From Zhengitettix transpicula (taxonomy: Eukaryota > Arthropoda > Insecta > Orthoptera > Tetrigidae), in assembly GCA_037074705.1 (NCBI GenBank), contig CM073591.1, positions 72,770,532 through 72,834,531 on the forward strand: a stretch of 64,000 nucleotides of DNA, in the 5' to 3' direction. The notes beneath the pieces are model-generated. The model was given only the letters and a program-made list of their open reading frames with translations, searched no databases and was not told the origin of the DNA. Positions 11,251 to 24,480 of this stretch are shown here, one piece after another; position 1 is the stretch's first letter, and each line of letters begins with the position of its first letter. The position numbers were made by a program, and so were the translations under genes.

Positions 11251-13825
11251 CTCAGCCAGCATAACATCACCCAAAAACAGTTGCCATCGTTCTATGAATA
11301 CCTCCAAATAATAACTTATATCCTGATATAACGTTTGCATCGTGATAAAATTGTAATTATTACCCGGGAATGAAAATAGTTTTATTAGTCCTGAATCTTC
11401 CTCATTATATACATAATTTTTCATTTTCTGTATTGTATGTACGATTTATCTGACGTGTCCTATTTCCTGAATATAAGATTAATGGAACATATAAAACAAA
11501 TTTATTTTATAATATAAATATATTATTGAGATTTATTATTATGGTCGCGTCGACATCGTGGTCATTGGCGACCCGTATGTTAATATAAATATAATTAATG
11601 CAAAATGGCCAAAGGTCAAAATGTACTAACATTTACAATTCATTTTTCAGCCCTGGAAGTTCATGAAGGAAGGCGAAAAATTTCTATAAAAATATAATAT
11701 AAATTCACATAATATTTTAATTCTTTCTTAAATTATATGCAACTAAAGAGTCCCTTAAACAAAGGGAAGACACACTTTGTACATAATTGTAAATATTAAT
11801 TATAATAAATTTGACTTATTCATTTATAATTTTTTCCATTCGTTTAATATCAGAGAAGTATAGTATAATTAAAATTTTTGTATTTTCTTGTCACGTCTAA
11901 TTTTCCTACCGAATCCAGAGTTTTCTTATGTATTTAGAATTATCTGTAAATGAATATTTTTTCTATTTCGCTGCATGTATTAGTCTGTCAATACCTGCTT
12001 TGTTCTTACTGAATAAAGTATTAATCTTTTTAATAACTTTAGAAAATATGAGGGTTTGTCGCTTTTCAACCATCATCATCAATGCGGTTAAATTTTCCGC
12101 TATTCTTCAACTCTAAATGTGAAATAAATTTAATCACAATTGGTCCCTTTATTATTATTTCTGATCATAAATTTTAAAAAATCCTGTACATTCAATTCGT
12201 TAGAGGCGAGTAATTACTTTGCCATATAAACCTTTCGAGATGCAGTACAGTTTATTTAAAACTGCGATAGACATGTTACAATAAACTAATTTTTTATGTG
12301 TATTTCATATTATTCGAGTACCATCAGACACGAATTAATGGGAATTCAGAAATTTTTGTTTTAGAACGATGTTTAGTGCAACTGAGGTGGTGATGTATGT
12401 TTATAATGATAAGTTTTTTATTTGTAATCCTTTAGATATTTATTGTAGAATTACAATAAATATATCTCAAGCATTTGCGACCATTGTCAATATTCAACTA
12501 CGAACCTTCAGACCCTGATATGTTGTTTTATTCAATTTGAAATTTGCGTATTGATTTAATTGGACCTCTTACAATAATTCGCAGTTAATCGGAGGAATTA
12601 CGAATGTTAATTTGTCATTTCATATTTTACGATGATGAAAGCTCTAATTTATTAAAAGAAACATCTAAGGACTGAAATTATAATATATAAATAATCAGGC
12701 AACCGGAAGGACATTACGAACTTTTCCTCAGTTGTGACACCAAAATGGTAGCGTAAGTTAAAAGTGGTCTTAATTCCTTTCACAGTAGGCCTACTGGACA
12801 ATTATTATTTCATTGGGAATAATACCCATACGTTTCCTAACCATAAACGAAACAGTGATTAATTAAAGACGACAGCAAGAATTACGTTGAATAAAAATAT
12901 TCATTGATTTAATTTTTATTTCTTATTATTGCGCAATCAGAGAGCGCTTTTTAATTGAAATAAGAAATTTTATGTTCAATCAAAATAAAATTGGTGATCT
13001 GGTTTAAATAAGAAAAACTTTAATTCGTATTAAAAAATATACATTATTTGTATTGTAGGAAAATATATCGTAGAATAAACATCCCGTAAGAATCTTCAAT
13101 TTCGAATATTTAGAACGTAATATATTAATTTTTCCAGAGAAAAACTTTTCCGCGCAGTGCTTTAATTGGACCGATTACGATCATCCTTCAAAAAGCTATA
13201 AAGTTCTTTAAAACAGCGAGTAATTTCCTTTTTGCACAATCTCTTGAGAGGGCAATACACTTTATTCATTCACTCGAACGTTATCTCAAAAATTTATGTC
13301 TCTCGTAACTATAATGATTAAATTTACGGCTGCAAACAATGTATCGCCGGTCATTACTAATTATACAACCTCAAAATTGGTTGTAAAAGAGTTTATTATC
13401 CTCATGAAACTAATTTTATTCGTTCTAACTACATTTGTAAGAGCATCACAATTATTTTCCTTTTTCCATATAGTTGAGATATATTTTAAATATTTCAATT
13501 AATATAAGAGGTTTGGTTAATAACAAAAATATTTTTTTGTATAATTTCCTTTATAAATTCATAGGTTTTATAATCTACAACACTTTTACGTCAGAGTTTT
13601 GGCTATAACACTAACTAGTTGATCTAGATAGTTACACAAATACCAAATAAATTATTCACTTTTTAGTTATAATTTTTATTTTCAGTGCTTGCAAAATTTT
13701 AGGAATTTATTCAGTCTCATTTGGAAATCAGGTTCTTTCTCCTACACAGGCTACATTTTGAGCTCTCATTGGACAGTGGATTGAAAGACAAACCCTTTCT
13801 GATCTCTGATCAACATTTAGTTACA
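11251..13825. other. AT-rich intergenic DNA, no gene seen
   Basis: Uniformly AT-rich. A small inverted pair flanks about 12435-12470 (ATATTTATTGTAGAATTACAA and its near complement TTGTAATTCTACAATAAATAT in the other orientation), which may be a short hairpin. No recognisable coding sequence. Confidence 0.45.
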
Positions 13826-13830
13826 GACGT

Positions 13831-14070
13831 GTGCTGGTTCACCTAAGGACTAGAACTGCGTGGTTAAGTTGGATCAGCAGACGTTTGTTAAGACATTTTG
13901 TTAGCATTATTCAGAATTATACTCAGAGTTTGCGTAAATGTCAGATTTTCCGACTCTGTAAAAATTACATCAGGGGTCTCGCAGGGAAGTGTGATCGGTC
14001 AACAACTAGTATTCACAAATGATTTGACAATGGGTATAAAATCACATATAAATGTTATACATTACACTTG
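13831..14070 (+). pseudogene. non-LTR retrotransposon reverse transcriptase fragment
   Basis: At 13970 one frame reads SGVSQGSVIG, then FTNDL about 10 residues on. This corresponds to the SGVPQGSVLGP ... YINDL block of Jockey/CR1-type LINE reverse transcriptases. Just upstream, another frame gives WLSWISRRLLRHF, like the conserved W-x-x-S-Y-L-x-x-R segment that precedes it. The match therefore crosses a frameshift. The catalytic YADD box that should follow is not seen. It is a dead fragment of about 240 bases. Confidence 0.75.
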
Positions 14071-14288
14071 TATTACATTCACTTATCGTTAAAACCAAGG
14101 CTGATTCTTAAATAAAGTTTCTGTTCCGAAACTTTATACCTGGTGGCTCAGAGGTCAGGATTGTGGAAGGGGCCGGTGGGACAAGAGGGAGGTTGTCCAC
14201 TCATCGCACGACCGCTCAAAATACGTCGACGTTTAGACGTAGCCATAGGAAACTCTAGTAATCGGGGGGTGGGTATTTTTTATTATTA

Positions 14289-15072
14289 ACTAGCTGGGTT
14301 ACCGGCGTTGCCCGTGTATTTATTTATACAATCCCGAAAACTATTTAATCCTATATTAATCTGTAGTCAAGAAGTGATTTAACCTAAATCTAACTGTTCC
14401 TAGTTCAGTTCATACTTTAGACCCATAGTGAATTAATTGAACAGCTATAAAATACATTGAATTTTGTTGTGTCAGTCCTAACAAACGTACCTTCGAATTT
14501 CTTCTTAAATATACTCCTCGCTGAATTGAAGGATATAATTGTCCCTCAGCCTTCAGGCATTACGAAAGATGAAATTGTTAGCTAGATTCACAATGTAAAG
14601 AAGTAGTTACCATATTGACGTCACTAATATGGCACGAAAATTAAATTATATTTCGTCAAGGATCGTGAAGTTTCGTATTGTTTTTCTTAAAACAATTCGA
14701 TGGAGTATTGCTGAATAAAATTATACTTTTTATCCAATCAAAATATTTCTGCTTTATTTCATTACGAAAAAAGGAACTATTTACTTTGTTTTGCAGTATC
14801 GTCGCGTAGTTACGTCGCATCCTTACGTGCGCTGTGACGTCACGATTTCTTGTAATTTAACAAAAATGATTAAATTTTTTAATAATAATTCTTTACACCT
14901 TTATGCTACAGGTTTCTCACCCCCCCCCCCTCCCCACAGTGCCGTTTCTCGTCGTTTGAAGCATATGTGTACCCAGTTTAGTTTCAATCTGTCCACGCGT
15001 TTAAATATGTATAGAGGATAACGTAAATACATACACACACATATGCATACATTTTTATGATATAGATTTTAA
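14289..15072 (+). mobile_element. dispersed non-autonomous element R4, plus-strand copy
   Basis: Begins ACTAGCTGGGTTACCGGCG and TTGCCCGTG, and ends near TATGATATAGATTTT. Its order of blocks (GAAATTGTTAGCTAGA, CAAGGATCGTGAAGTTTCG, GATGGAGTATTGCTG, AAATATTTCTGCTTTATTTC, GGTTTCTCACCCCC, TCTGTCCACGCG) recurs inverted at 26.6-27.58 kb. No coding domain was found, so the class is unknown. Confidence 0.8.
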
Positions 15073-15420
15073 TTCGTCAGAGTAAGTAAGCGGGGAAGTG
15101 ATTTATAAAAAGGGAAGAATTAAAAATAGTGAGATTAAGTGAAGTGAAATCAGGAGGGTTCCTGTTATTTTTTCTAGATAATTTTTTTCCCCAAAGACAG
15201 TTATGAATAGTTTAGGTTACATATATATTTTGTAAATTGTATTATGTCATATCATTTCGAGGATATAGCTGTAACAGGAAAAATGTCCAATAGGAGCTAT
15301 ATAATAATTAAAAATAAATCACGAATGAAGCAATTCTTGCATTTTTCTTAATTCAGTCTGGCGAGAGGAGAAACATGGTGTATTTCCAAGGGGTGTGTAA
15401 TTGGAGGAGAGATACACGAA
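15073..15420. other. intergenic DNA, nothing firm seen
   Basis: Purine-rich and AT-rich mix with no recognisable feature. Confidence 0.4.
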
Positions 15421-15424
15421 ATTA

Positions 15425-15930
15425 TTTCATTGTCTCCGCAAAAAGGGAAAGAACAAGCCGAGGCAACAAACCATAACAAGCGAGTGACGCTGAGTCGCAG
15501 TCACCTCATCCATTGTCCGGCGACAAGCACAGAAGGGCCTAAAGTGGACAGCGGGTCGGCCAGAGAGACAAATGGACCACGGAAACTTGCTTCCCGGGGT
15601 TGCATCCCTCTTGAGCGACAGCCTCGAGAAAAAATGTACAGCGGAAGAAAACCACCCCAATGGCTAGACGGAGATGGACGCGACGGGGCGCAGAAAGAAT
15701 TAGCGCAGCTTGGATGGGGTCGATCAATCCCCCCCAACCCTGCCACGGGGAGAAATCGCGCTACATACACACGGCAGACATGGCTCAATTCCCCCAGTCC
15801 AGACAGTCGCTGAAGACGCCACCGAAAGGACAGATGAAAGATACGTGGGCATTGTGGAGTACCAAAAAATAAAGACTTCAAATAGTCTGGAGAGGGAGGG
15901 GAAACAGGGAAATATATCAGTCAACATCCT
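15425..15930. other. GC-rich island with overlapping open frames, unidentified
   Basis: About 450 bases of distinctly higher GC, open in several frames on both strands (127 codons plus strand 15430-15813; 126 codons minus strand 15501-15881). Neither product shows a domain I recognise, and frames open on both strands are expected in GC-rich DNA that lacks TA-rich stops. It may be an orphan exon, a CpG-type regulatory island or a repeat of foreign composition. Confidence 0.4.
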
Positions 15931-18000
15931 TTAGCACTAACTAAAAATATTAAGTTGAAAATAAGATATTTCCTCATTGAATTTTGATTAATTAAATATC
16001 ACGGAAAAGTTCATTCTTCTCAATTATTATTTTTTAATTATGTTTTAGTCTGTAGTAGAGAATTAAATGAAAAATAAAGCTGCCTTGAAATTTAAAGTCA
16101 CAATTATAATAATTTCATTTTTATTTTTGAGTAATCTGTGACACCTGTCAGGTTTTATTTTCATTTCTCAAATAATTCGGTAACACAGATTAAAAGATTC
16201 AAAATATAAGCATAATTCCCGAAGTGTCAAAAAAATAATTAAAAAATTTACAATTATAACAAGGATTAAATTAAATAGTTAATTATTCGCATTGAAATAT
16301 TTAAATTTCTGAAGAATTTTCACAAATTAAGTAATTTTTTCCAAAAGGGTTCACTTGATGATTAGAAATGGCATCACATTTCATTCAATCTGAAAAATTC
16401 TCTGGAATCATAATATATTAAGACGAAGCTTCAACTATATTTTACAGACGGTATAAACTAATTTTACATTTCATAATGAAAAAAAAAAACCTTTCTTATA
16501 AACCATGAATCGGTGTCTCACAGATTTTTTTAAAAAAAGAATAAGTCGAGCCTTTTTTATTCTTAATTTATTTTAGCTCACTTTTCTATTCCTACATAAA
16601 TACCAGGCTGTCCTTACCAAAATAAAATCTCGGTTTTCTGAACATCTGATAAACCGATGACGGTGACAATGCCGTTGAAACGTACTGCAGTACAACTCTC
16701 GTGTGGCCAATAACCCGAAAGTCTCAGAACATTTTAATTTCCACCGGACTTCATTTGAAAACGCCGGAATTGGACATTACATTTGTGCAAATCGCACCAT
16801 TGAAATATCTATTTAATTACTTATTCTGGATTTATCTTTTACTTAAATTTTTACACCTGCAGAAGTCCAAAATTTATGAACGAAACGTAGCGTTTTATTA
16901 TTTTAAATTGCCACCAATGAATCTCTGACTAATTTGACTGATGTTATTTCATCAATTAAAAATATCACATAAAAATAATTCTCAATCTTTTCGACAGAAA
17001 TACTTCAAAAATTAAATCACCTTTCCCGTAATCAACTGATGGGACTTCTGGCGGTCACCCATTGTTAATAAGCAAATTGAAACATTAAATATAGACTTTG
17101 TCGAACAATTGATGACTTTCCGAGGATATGCATCAATCAAATAAATAACCAATTTATTGATGACCCTCGTGCACAAATTTTCGTATCAGATACTGTTTTT
17201 AGAACTATTCTCGTTCAAATGAATTTAGTACGCACAATTTTCAATAATTACTGCGAAACTATTGGATCATAACCTTCCAAATGACGAAAATGCCGTTTTA
17301 TATTATTAAATGTCCATTATATGTTTAATTCATTACAATAATTATATTTAAATTAATAATGTACGTTACGTATCAAAGAAATGATAAGACTTCCTTTACG
17401 AATATAGGCTATTTTACGGTTTTTAAATACAAATTTTTATTTATAATTGTAAATATCACATAGAGAACTTATATAAAAGGTTTCATTCCGTAAAATCCGT
17501 TTTACATATTCATGAATTTCTTGAAACACAGTAGAAAGAAAATTATTCCATATCCAATAAACGAATGAAACGGCTACTACAACGAAAAATTTTAATATAT
17601 TGAACTGATTAAAGTTTATAGTACCCATAAGAATAGTACTAACACATCTGAATATTTTTATTAACTCGTATGCTATATATTATTAATAATCTAAATATTT
17701 TATCATTGTTGTATTAAAAGAAATGTGTGTTTTACAGTGACAAAGCGAACAAAACTAAAATGAAACATTCCTTCACACGGTCAAACCTTGTTTTCCCCTT
17801 AAAAAAATCATTACTTTTCCCATATGTGGAACATTTTTGAAGTCAGTAAAGTTTCAGAATGATTTATACCTCTCAGAACATATAATATTAAATATAAATC
17901 TTCGGGCCCTTACAATGTTACACATTAACCAGTTCGCTATTTTACAAACCCATGAACGAGTTGTTTGAAATCAAAATTCCGAAAAAACAATTACTCATTC
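15931..18000. other. AT-rich intergenic DNA, no gene seen
   Basis: Uniform AT-rich sequence with short random frames only. Confidence 0.45.
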
Positions 18001-18004
18001 CACT

Positions 18005-18360
18005 TCGACGTTGAACGACGCCTAGTAACGATATCACACGCTTCAACAATTAGTCCAGGTGTCGGAGCTTCCGGAGTTGAGCATCGCACCCATGGAACCA
18101 CACCACTGCTCTCTCCATTGGTTTTCCAACGATGAATAGGATTCACTTTCCTTACCCGTGATGGACTAACTCATTAGGTTAATGAAGCTTAATATGACAT
18201 TGATGGCTACGAATTAGGACTGCTACTCAGAAGGCTCCTCACGTATTTATAGTTCATTATGGGACGGAGTTCTTCATCAAATCTGACAATCCAGCATGCT
18301 GGGTAAAGAAGAAGACGTCATTGAATACAGGACGTACAACGGAAATAAAGTTTTTAAATA
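18005..18360. other. GC-richer segment ending in an A-rich, AATAAA-bearing tail; possible retroposed sequence
   Basis: The segment runs from TCGACGTTGAACGACGCC to GGAAATAAAGTTTTTAAATAAATAAATAA. A more balanced composition ending in polyadenylation-like signals and an A-rich tail is what a retroposed transcript or SINE leaves, but no parent was recognised and no target-site duplication was confirmed. Confidence 0.3.
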
Positions 18361-19500
18361 AATAAATAATACTTAAAAAATAATTTATTTTTTACCGAGT
18401 ATTCCTGAATTTGGGTATTAGTCCAAATTTGAAAATCTTAAGACATTTATGAAAGATTATTTCTCATATACATATAATTCGATAATGTATATTTGTGTTG
18501 ACAAGTTTACAGGATGGAATTGCACAGGTTTGTGTAAGCTATGAGTATGGGTTTTACCGTGTTGCACAGATTACTATGGTTGAAGAACCGAAAGCTCCTG
18601 TAAATTTTTAGACGATAACTTATGTTTGTGAAATAAAAACATCAAAAATGTGATTAATTTTTTTTTTTTTTGGTTTTAAGTGTGTTGTTGAATTATTTCT
18701 CTTGAAGACTTGAATGACTTACTGGCGTTTTTACCTAGCTTCAATAGTTAACGATTAAACTTCAAACTGTTTTCCAAGATGTCCTCTTCTAAACGGTCAC
18801 GCGAAATCACTGGTAGCTATTTTAAATGCATCAAAGTTTTGGTTTTGTATCGACTTTCTTACGGATTAGAATTGTTTTATTTAATAAATAAAAGGTAAAT
18901 GACACATGATCTTATTAGAAACCAATGGTGAATTTAGTAAAGTTGAACAACACTACAGTTGACTAAATTTCATGTAAATGTAGTAATTATTTATATTTTC
19001 TGTCGTTAAATAAACATTAACGGTACATTCGTCAAACAATGACACGCATGGATTAAAAACTTTCAGGGAAATCTCACAAAGTTGTGAATTTCATAATCTT
19101 CCTTTCCAAGTCAGAAAATTAAATCCTACGTTTCGTTTTTCTTCGATTTAGTACTATTCTGCATCATGCACTGGCTCCATTTACGGCAGGTGTTCAGTTG
19201 TATAGGCCTCATTATCTCCTTGTGAAAGTGCGATAGAAAAAAAAATATTTTTCCTTAAAAAATCACGTGGGTTGTATTCAGTAAAATGTCAAGTAAAATT
19301 CTGAAGGTAAAGCGAGAAACAATTTTGCAAAATATTTTGCTTTCGTCCGCCGAGCTTCACAAAAACGAAATCAAGAAGTTAAATTTTTATTAAAATCTGA
19401 CCGGTTGATTGATTATTCTAACATGAGCGAAACCTTTAATTCGGCTAAGCTTTTCCTGTGGCCCATAAACAAAAACACACTTGACAAAAAACGATATTCC
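18361..19500. other. AT-rich intergenic DNA, no gene seen
   Basis: Featureless apart from a T-run at about 18657-18672. Confidence 0.4.
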
Positions 19501-19504
19501 TGAA

Positions 19505-20035
19505 ATATATACGTCATTACGTGGTTTGTATATTGAAGACCATCAGGCCCTCTCCCCAGGGGCTCTTTTCTGTATGCATGCAACATATTGGTCTATTTTT
19601 TGTAATTTCGTCCCCGAAATCTCGCCCTCGCTCTGGAACCGGCGCATGTTGGTGCTGTCGGGCGCGGGGGCGGTTCGGGTGTGGGTGTGGGTGTGGGTGG
19701 AATGTAATTACGACAGTCGAATGAGCGGATGGTGTCGATTTTTCATAGGTCGACACCACATGGGCTTGACGTGTACTAACAGAATCTGCATATCAAAACC
19801 ATTTCCCTTCTCCGACGCTCTCGCTCGCTCGGGCTGTCCTACTTGCCGCCACTCGAGTGGCTTTATTAAAACGATCTTCCTAGGGGATGAAAGGGAAGGG
19901 GGAAGCTGTTCTCTCAACATTCCGTCAGTCTGCAGGAGGGTAATCTTCTTACAGCTTTCCAATATAGTCTGCCAGTACCGCCTTTATGAGAATGTTTGGA
20001 AACTTTCATTTCTTCCGGACCAATTTACTTGAAAT
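19505..20035. promoter_or_regulatory. GC-rich island with a GGGTGT repeat, candidate regulatory DNA
   Basis: Includes a GTGGGTGTGGGTGTGGGTGG run near 19680 and a CpG-containing core (GTCGGGCGCGGGGGCGG). A short inverted pair, GGTGTCGATTTTTCAT and AGGTCGACACC, lies at about 19730-19757. A 183-codon plus-strand frame covers the island but shows no domain, and other frames on both strands are also open, so I do not call a gene. Confidence 0.35.
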
Positions 20036-21182
20036 TCCTCTCACGTCCCGTTATTTAAAAATATTCTTAGCAAATATTAATATGACGCTTCTGTTTCTAA
20101 GTTATGCTTTTTTATGAGATGTATGTTGAGATACGCGTGCAAACGAATGACACAGCTTTTTCTAATACAAAGTTTCAGTATAAATCGGTGCACGTTAAGA
20201 GCTTTTGGTATGTTTAACGGTTTTTGTGGATGTAGTTAATACTAAATGTACTATAAAGGCTATACATGCATGTCGTCATTCCATGAAGACAAATAATCGA
20301 CACCATTTTGATGGAAAAATGATAAATTAAAGAATAGCAAATATCTATAAATAAATTAGTAATGAAACTGGTATAATTACGAGTTGTTTTCTTCAGATAC
20401 AATTTAAAACATGATTTTCTGTCATTTACAGAATATATGCGATTATTCGTTGTTATTACGTAGCCCAGCATTAAATTAAACAGAAAATTTTGCTCACGTA
20501 AATATGAAGCAGGGTCGCAGGGAACTTTAAAAATGATTCCACAAGTCCAAATTATTTTCATTCATTCAAGGCGTTGAATAGAAGTGGGATTCGACTTGTA
20601 TAATAGGGGAAGAGCATTACTGCGATGTATTTAGAAACCATTCACAGGCTAGGCAATGTCGTGTGGAGTCGCAGGTGATCCTGAGAAATCCAATGAAATA
20701 AAATTGACAGTTTTACACTTGTTACTCGAGTTCATCAGTATCGTGGATTTATAACAATTTAAATTTGATTTTACAAATTTAAAATAGCTTACCAGTGTTA
20801 AAAATTTTGTTTTAATTATGATCCAGGATTTTACTCTCATGGTTTCAAGGGGATATAAAAAGTATTCGACCCACGGAGATTAAACACTCTTCTCCACGTC
20901 ACGATAACTGATCTCTCATTTCACTCTTAGGTGGCTAACCGCCGAATTGACTGACTTCTATTTCTATTCTATTCTTGAGAATAATTTATCGTGTCGAAGA
21001 GAAGTAATAGATTTAAAAATTCCGAGTCCCAAAAATTACTTAGCAAAATACAATATATACATTCGTTATATATGAATTTTTATACCTCAACAGGAATAAA
21101 GGTTAATTTTAATATGAAATTTTACCCGTTTTGAAATAGATATAAATGCGTACTTCTTATAATAATCTTAATATTTTAAGTA
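20036..21182. other. AT-rich intergenic DNA, no gene seen
   Basis: A 115-codon minus-strand frame at 20214-20561 is AT-driven (Ile/Asn/Tyr/Lys-rich) with no motif. Nothing else noted. Confidence 0.45.
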
Positions 21183-21770
21183 ATGTTTCGTTACAATACA
21201 GAAAGATATGTTTCGTTACAATACAGAAAGATATGTTTCGTTACAATACAGAAAGATATGTTTCGTTACAATACAGAAAGATATGTTTCGTTACAATACA
21301 GAAAGATATGTTTCGTTACAATACAGAAAGATATGTTTCGTTACAATACAGAAAGATATGTTTCGTTACAATACAGAAAGATATGTTTCGTTACAATACA
21401 GAAAGATATGTTTCGTTACAATACAGAAAGATATGTTTCGTTACAATACAGAAAGATATGTTTCGTTACAATACAGAAAGATATGTTTCGTTACAATACA
21501 GAAAGATATGTTTCGTTACAATACAGAAAGATATGTTTCGTTACAATACAGAAAGATATGTTTCGTTACGATACAGAAAGATATGTTTCGTTACAATACA
21601 GAAAGATATGTTTCGTTACAATACAGAAAGATATGTTTCGTTACAATACAGAAAGATATGTTTCGTTACAATACAGAAAGATATGTTTCGTTACAATACA
21701 GAAAGATATGTTTCGTTACAATACAGAAAGGTATTTTTCGTTACAATACAGAAAGATATGGTTCGTAAGT
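21183..21770 (+). repeat. 25 bp minisatellite, about 23 near-identical units
   Basis: The unit starts ATGTTTCGTTAC and ends CAGAAAGAT, 25 bases. It repeats head to tail from 21183 to about 21757, then breaks off at ATGGTTCG. The units are almost identical. I see one A-to-G change near 21570 and changes in the last unit (GGTATTTTTCG), so expansion or homogenisation is recent. Because 25 is not a multiple of 3 and the unit has no stop in any forward frame, all three forward frames are open across the array and each encodes the same 25-residue peptide period. This is a predictable consequence of the array and not evidence of a gene. Confidence 0.97.
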
Positions 21771-22840
21771 AAAACTAACACTGGAGGAGCATTGTATAAA
21801 AAGAACAATGATAGAAACTTAAACTATGAAAACTTTGAAAAGAATGAAGGAGGAATATTTCCATGTATACGATTCACCTTGTAAAACTTTGACAAAAGAA
21901 TACTTAAAAATAGTTAAAAATGGTATTTAACAGAATTTTTTACGCAGTACAAGCAGCTTTGTGTCTATAAATAGAGATAAGTACTTTGTGAAAGGTACAT
22001 TGCATAAAACCAATATCCTATTTGTGTTCCACAAAAGCCGCTTACTTATTCCCAAGATGTGCTTCTAATATAGAATATTACTGTTATCGCTAATTGGAAA
22101 TATCATTAGCAGCCAAGTCACGTTGCCTCATGGAAATTTTGGGACAGCTGGGCTCTGAAGAATGGAGGAGTCCATTTAGTTAGACTACTTACGTCAAATA
22201 CCGTACGAAATTTGTGCAAGGGCGGGGATTTGTCAGATGGTTGCGCTGTTCAACATTGTTACTAATAAACGTTAAGTGGGCGAGAGCTGATGTTTCCTCC
22301 AGATATGTGGACCGGGAACTTCACTACCAAGGGCATGGGGCAGAAATAGACCACAAGTAAATTCTGAAAACCGAGTACGTAACTGTAGGAAACATGAGGA
22401 CGGTAATGTGGAGACACACGTATTCCGTAATTGATTACGAAATTGTTACAAGAAGGTAATTCAATTATATTCTTTAACATATAAAAATCTACTCTTATCA
22501 GCAACGGTCTGTAACGTAAATAAAATTAGATATCAACATTAGAATATCCTAGAAGTTCATAATTTTTTTAAAAAAAATCATTTCACAGTATTGGTAAAAT
22601 ATATTTAATACTCTCAGACGACTCTTTAATTTATTATCACTTTTACTAAATACAATAATGCATATTATTATTTATTAATATAATAATTTCCAATAGTATT
22701 AATCAAAACTTAGGGACAAAATAATTGCATCATTCTAGAAAATTAATTGAATGATGTAAAAAATAATATCAAATATTTTGTTAAATGACCATAAAATAAA
22801 TTAAAATTAAAAAAATATTTTTAATTCTAATAGGAATAGC
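21771..22840. other. intergenic DNA, no gene seen
   Basis: Mixed composition, becoming very AT-rich from 22540. No recognisable feature. Confidence 0.4.
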
Positions 22841-23155
22841 GGCAAGCTACCTCCTAAACCGGTCAAGGCAGGGCGAGGGTAAAAGCTGCGACCCCACAGC
22901 AAACCCCTATCCCGCCATCGGGGGACGTGGGACAAGTACCAAATGCCAGACCTACCTGATGCAGGTTTTTCTAGGGTTTTCCCTGCATCACTTTTAGGCG
23001 AATTGCCGGATGGGACCGTTAAACAATAATAGCCCTGGGGCCCTAGTTAGCCTTTGGCTACCTTCCTCTACCCTTGCGCATCCTCCCTTTCAAATCCATT
23101 CCTATGCTATTAAAGGGGAGTTGCCACCATGTGCATTACCCCCATGTAGCCTTTT
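22841..23155 (-). repeat. dispersed repeat R1, minus-strand copy
   Basis: Starts GGCAAGCTACCTCC, continues CCCCACAGCAAACCCC, CGTGGGACAAGTACC, CTACCTGATGCAGG, TTTAGGCGAATTGCCGG and TTAAAGGGGAGTTGCC, and ends CCCCCATGTAGCC. Block order is the reverse complement of the copy at 5151-5570. Confidence 0.9.
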
Positions 23156-24190
23156 ATCGAAAAAAAAAGGGAAATTTACACTACGCCAACAGTAAACGAG
23201 ACATAGTTTTATAAGGAAATTGTAGATTGTGGCGTTAATAAAATTAGTTGGAAGAGTTTTAAGTAATGTTACATCTGAGAAATAAATTATATACGCATAA
23301 AGAGAATGACGGTATTTATCTTTTCTCATAAATTAACCATTTCTCGAATGCTTGTTCACATTTCCATAATTAATCATTTATATATTCATGTCTTATTTTT
23401 ATAGAATATTTATTAAATATTTTTATCAAGACTTTATCCTCATTATTTTTCTAACCGTCCGTTTTTGTGCATCTTCCCAATACAACTACTCCGTAAGAAG
23501 AAGAGAGGAATTTCCAAGGTTTCTCTTTTTGAATGGAGCTTTCACAGAGATTTTCATTTAGTAGCACGAATACTTTCCTGATATAGACTATTGTTTTTAA
23601 AACAAATAATTATCCCAAGTTTACTAACCGCCCCCAAAACCATTTAAAATGTCACTATTATCACGGTCAATTAACTTAACCTCCAAAGTAGTTAATCTGA
23701 AATACCTTCAATTTTTTTTCAGCTCTGGATACACTACACAAATAAATTAGTGAATATTGGTTAGTTTAGTGAAGCTATAGTTCTTCGTAATATCGGTTTC
23801 AAAAAGCATAAGCATTGAAATGGATGAAGAATTTAAGTCTAGGAGAACTAATATGTTTTGTTAAAAATAAAATAAAAATACTTGAACATTTTTTTAAAAA
23901 ACAAATTATTTTCTCATTAACGTTTAAAAATTTTGAGTCTATAATGGTCAGTCTATTTATAATTTTTGAAATTATCTGTATTATTGTGCTATTTTAAATA
24001 TTTATTCTGCTTTATTCAAATTCATTCAGAAATATTTCTTTATTTAATAAAAACGTAAAACACGTTATAAGAGCCGTTACTTTAATATTATATTTAGATA
24101 TTTAATTAAGTTTGACAAATTTTACAACATTCTACATTGTCAGCAGCGAACAGCATAATTTATTTTACGCTATATAAGTTTAAAAATATC
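23156..24190. other. AT-rich intergenic DNA, no gene seen
   Basis: Uniform AT-rich sequence with no recognisable feature. Confidence 0.4.
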
Positions 24191-24194
24191 ACGT

Positions 24195-24480
24195 CATATA
24201 CGTCGTCCTGAGTCAATTTTTGTTGCCAAGTGCAGTGAAATCGAGCAAGTGCGTGACGTCATGGCGGTGTTGGTGGTGAGAATCGTTCACCCTGTGGACA
24301 GTGAAGCAGTGTTCCGGAGCTTCGTCCAATGTCAAGGACAGCGCTTGTTTGTCAGCGTTGTCAGGAATAACAGGGAAAGCGTTTGTCCCTGTTTCTGTGG
24401 AAGACGAAGCTTTCGTCTGCCAGAAACTCTTAAGGTCGACTCGAAAGGTCGTTATATGCGCACACACCCCCAGAAAAGTC
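24195..24480 (+). other. GC-richer island with a 116-codon frame, unidentified
   Basis: The plus frame at 24249-24599 reads peptides such as VVRIVHPVDSEAVFRSF and CPCFCGRRSFRLPETLKV. I recognise no family. The second half of the frame runs into AT-rich DNA, so if this is coding it is a fragment. A regulatory island is equally likely. Confidence 0.3.

Noticed and set aside
21146..21884. 208-233 codon frames across the 25 bp array
   Set aside because: All three forward frames are open simply because the repeat unit has no stop; there is no upstream gene structure.
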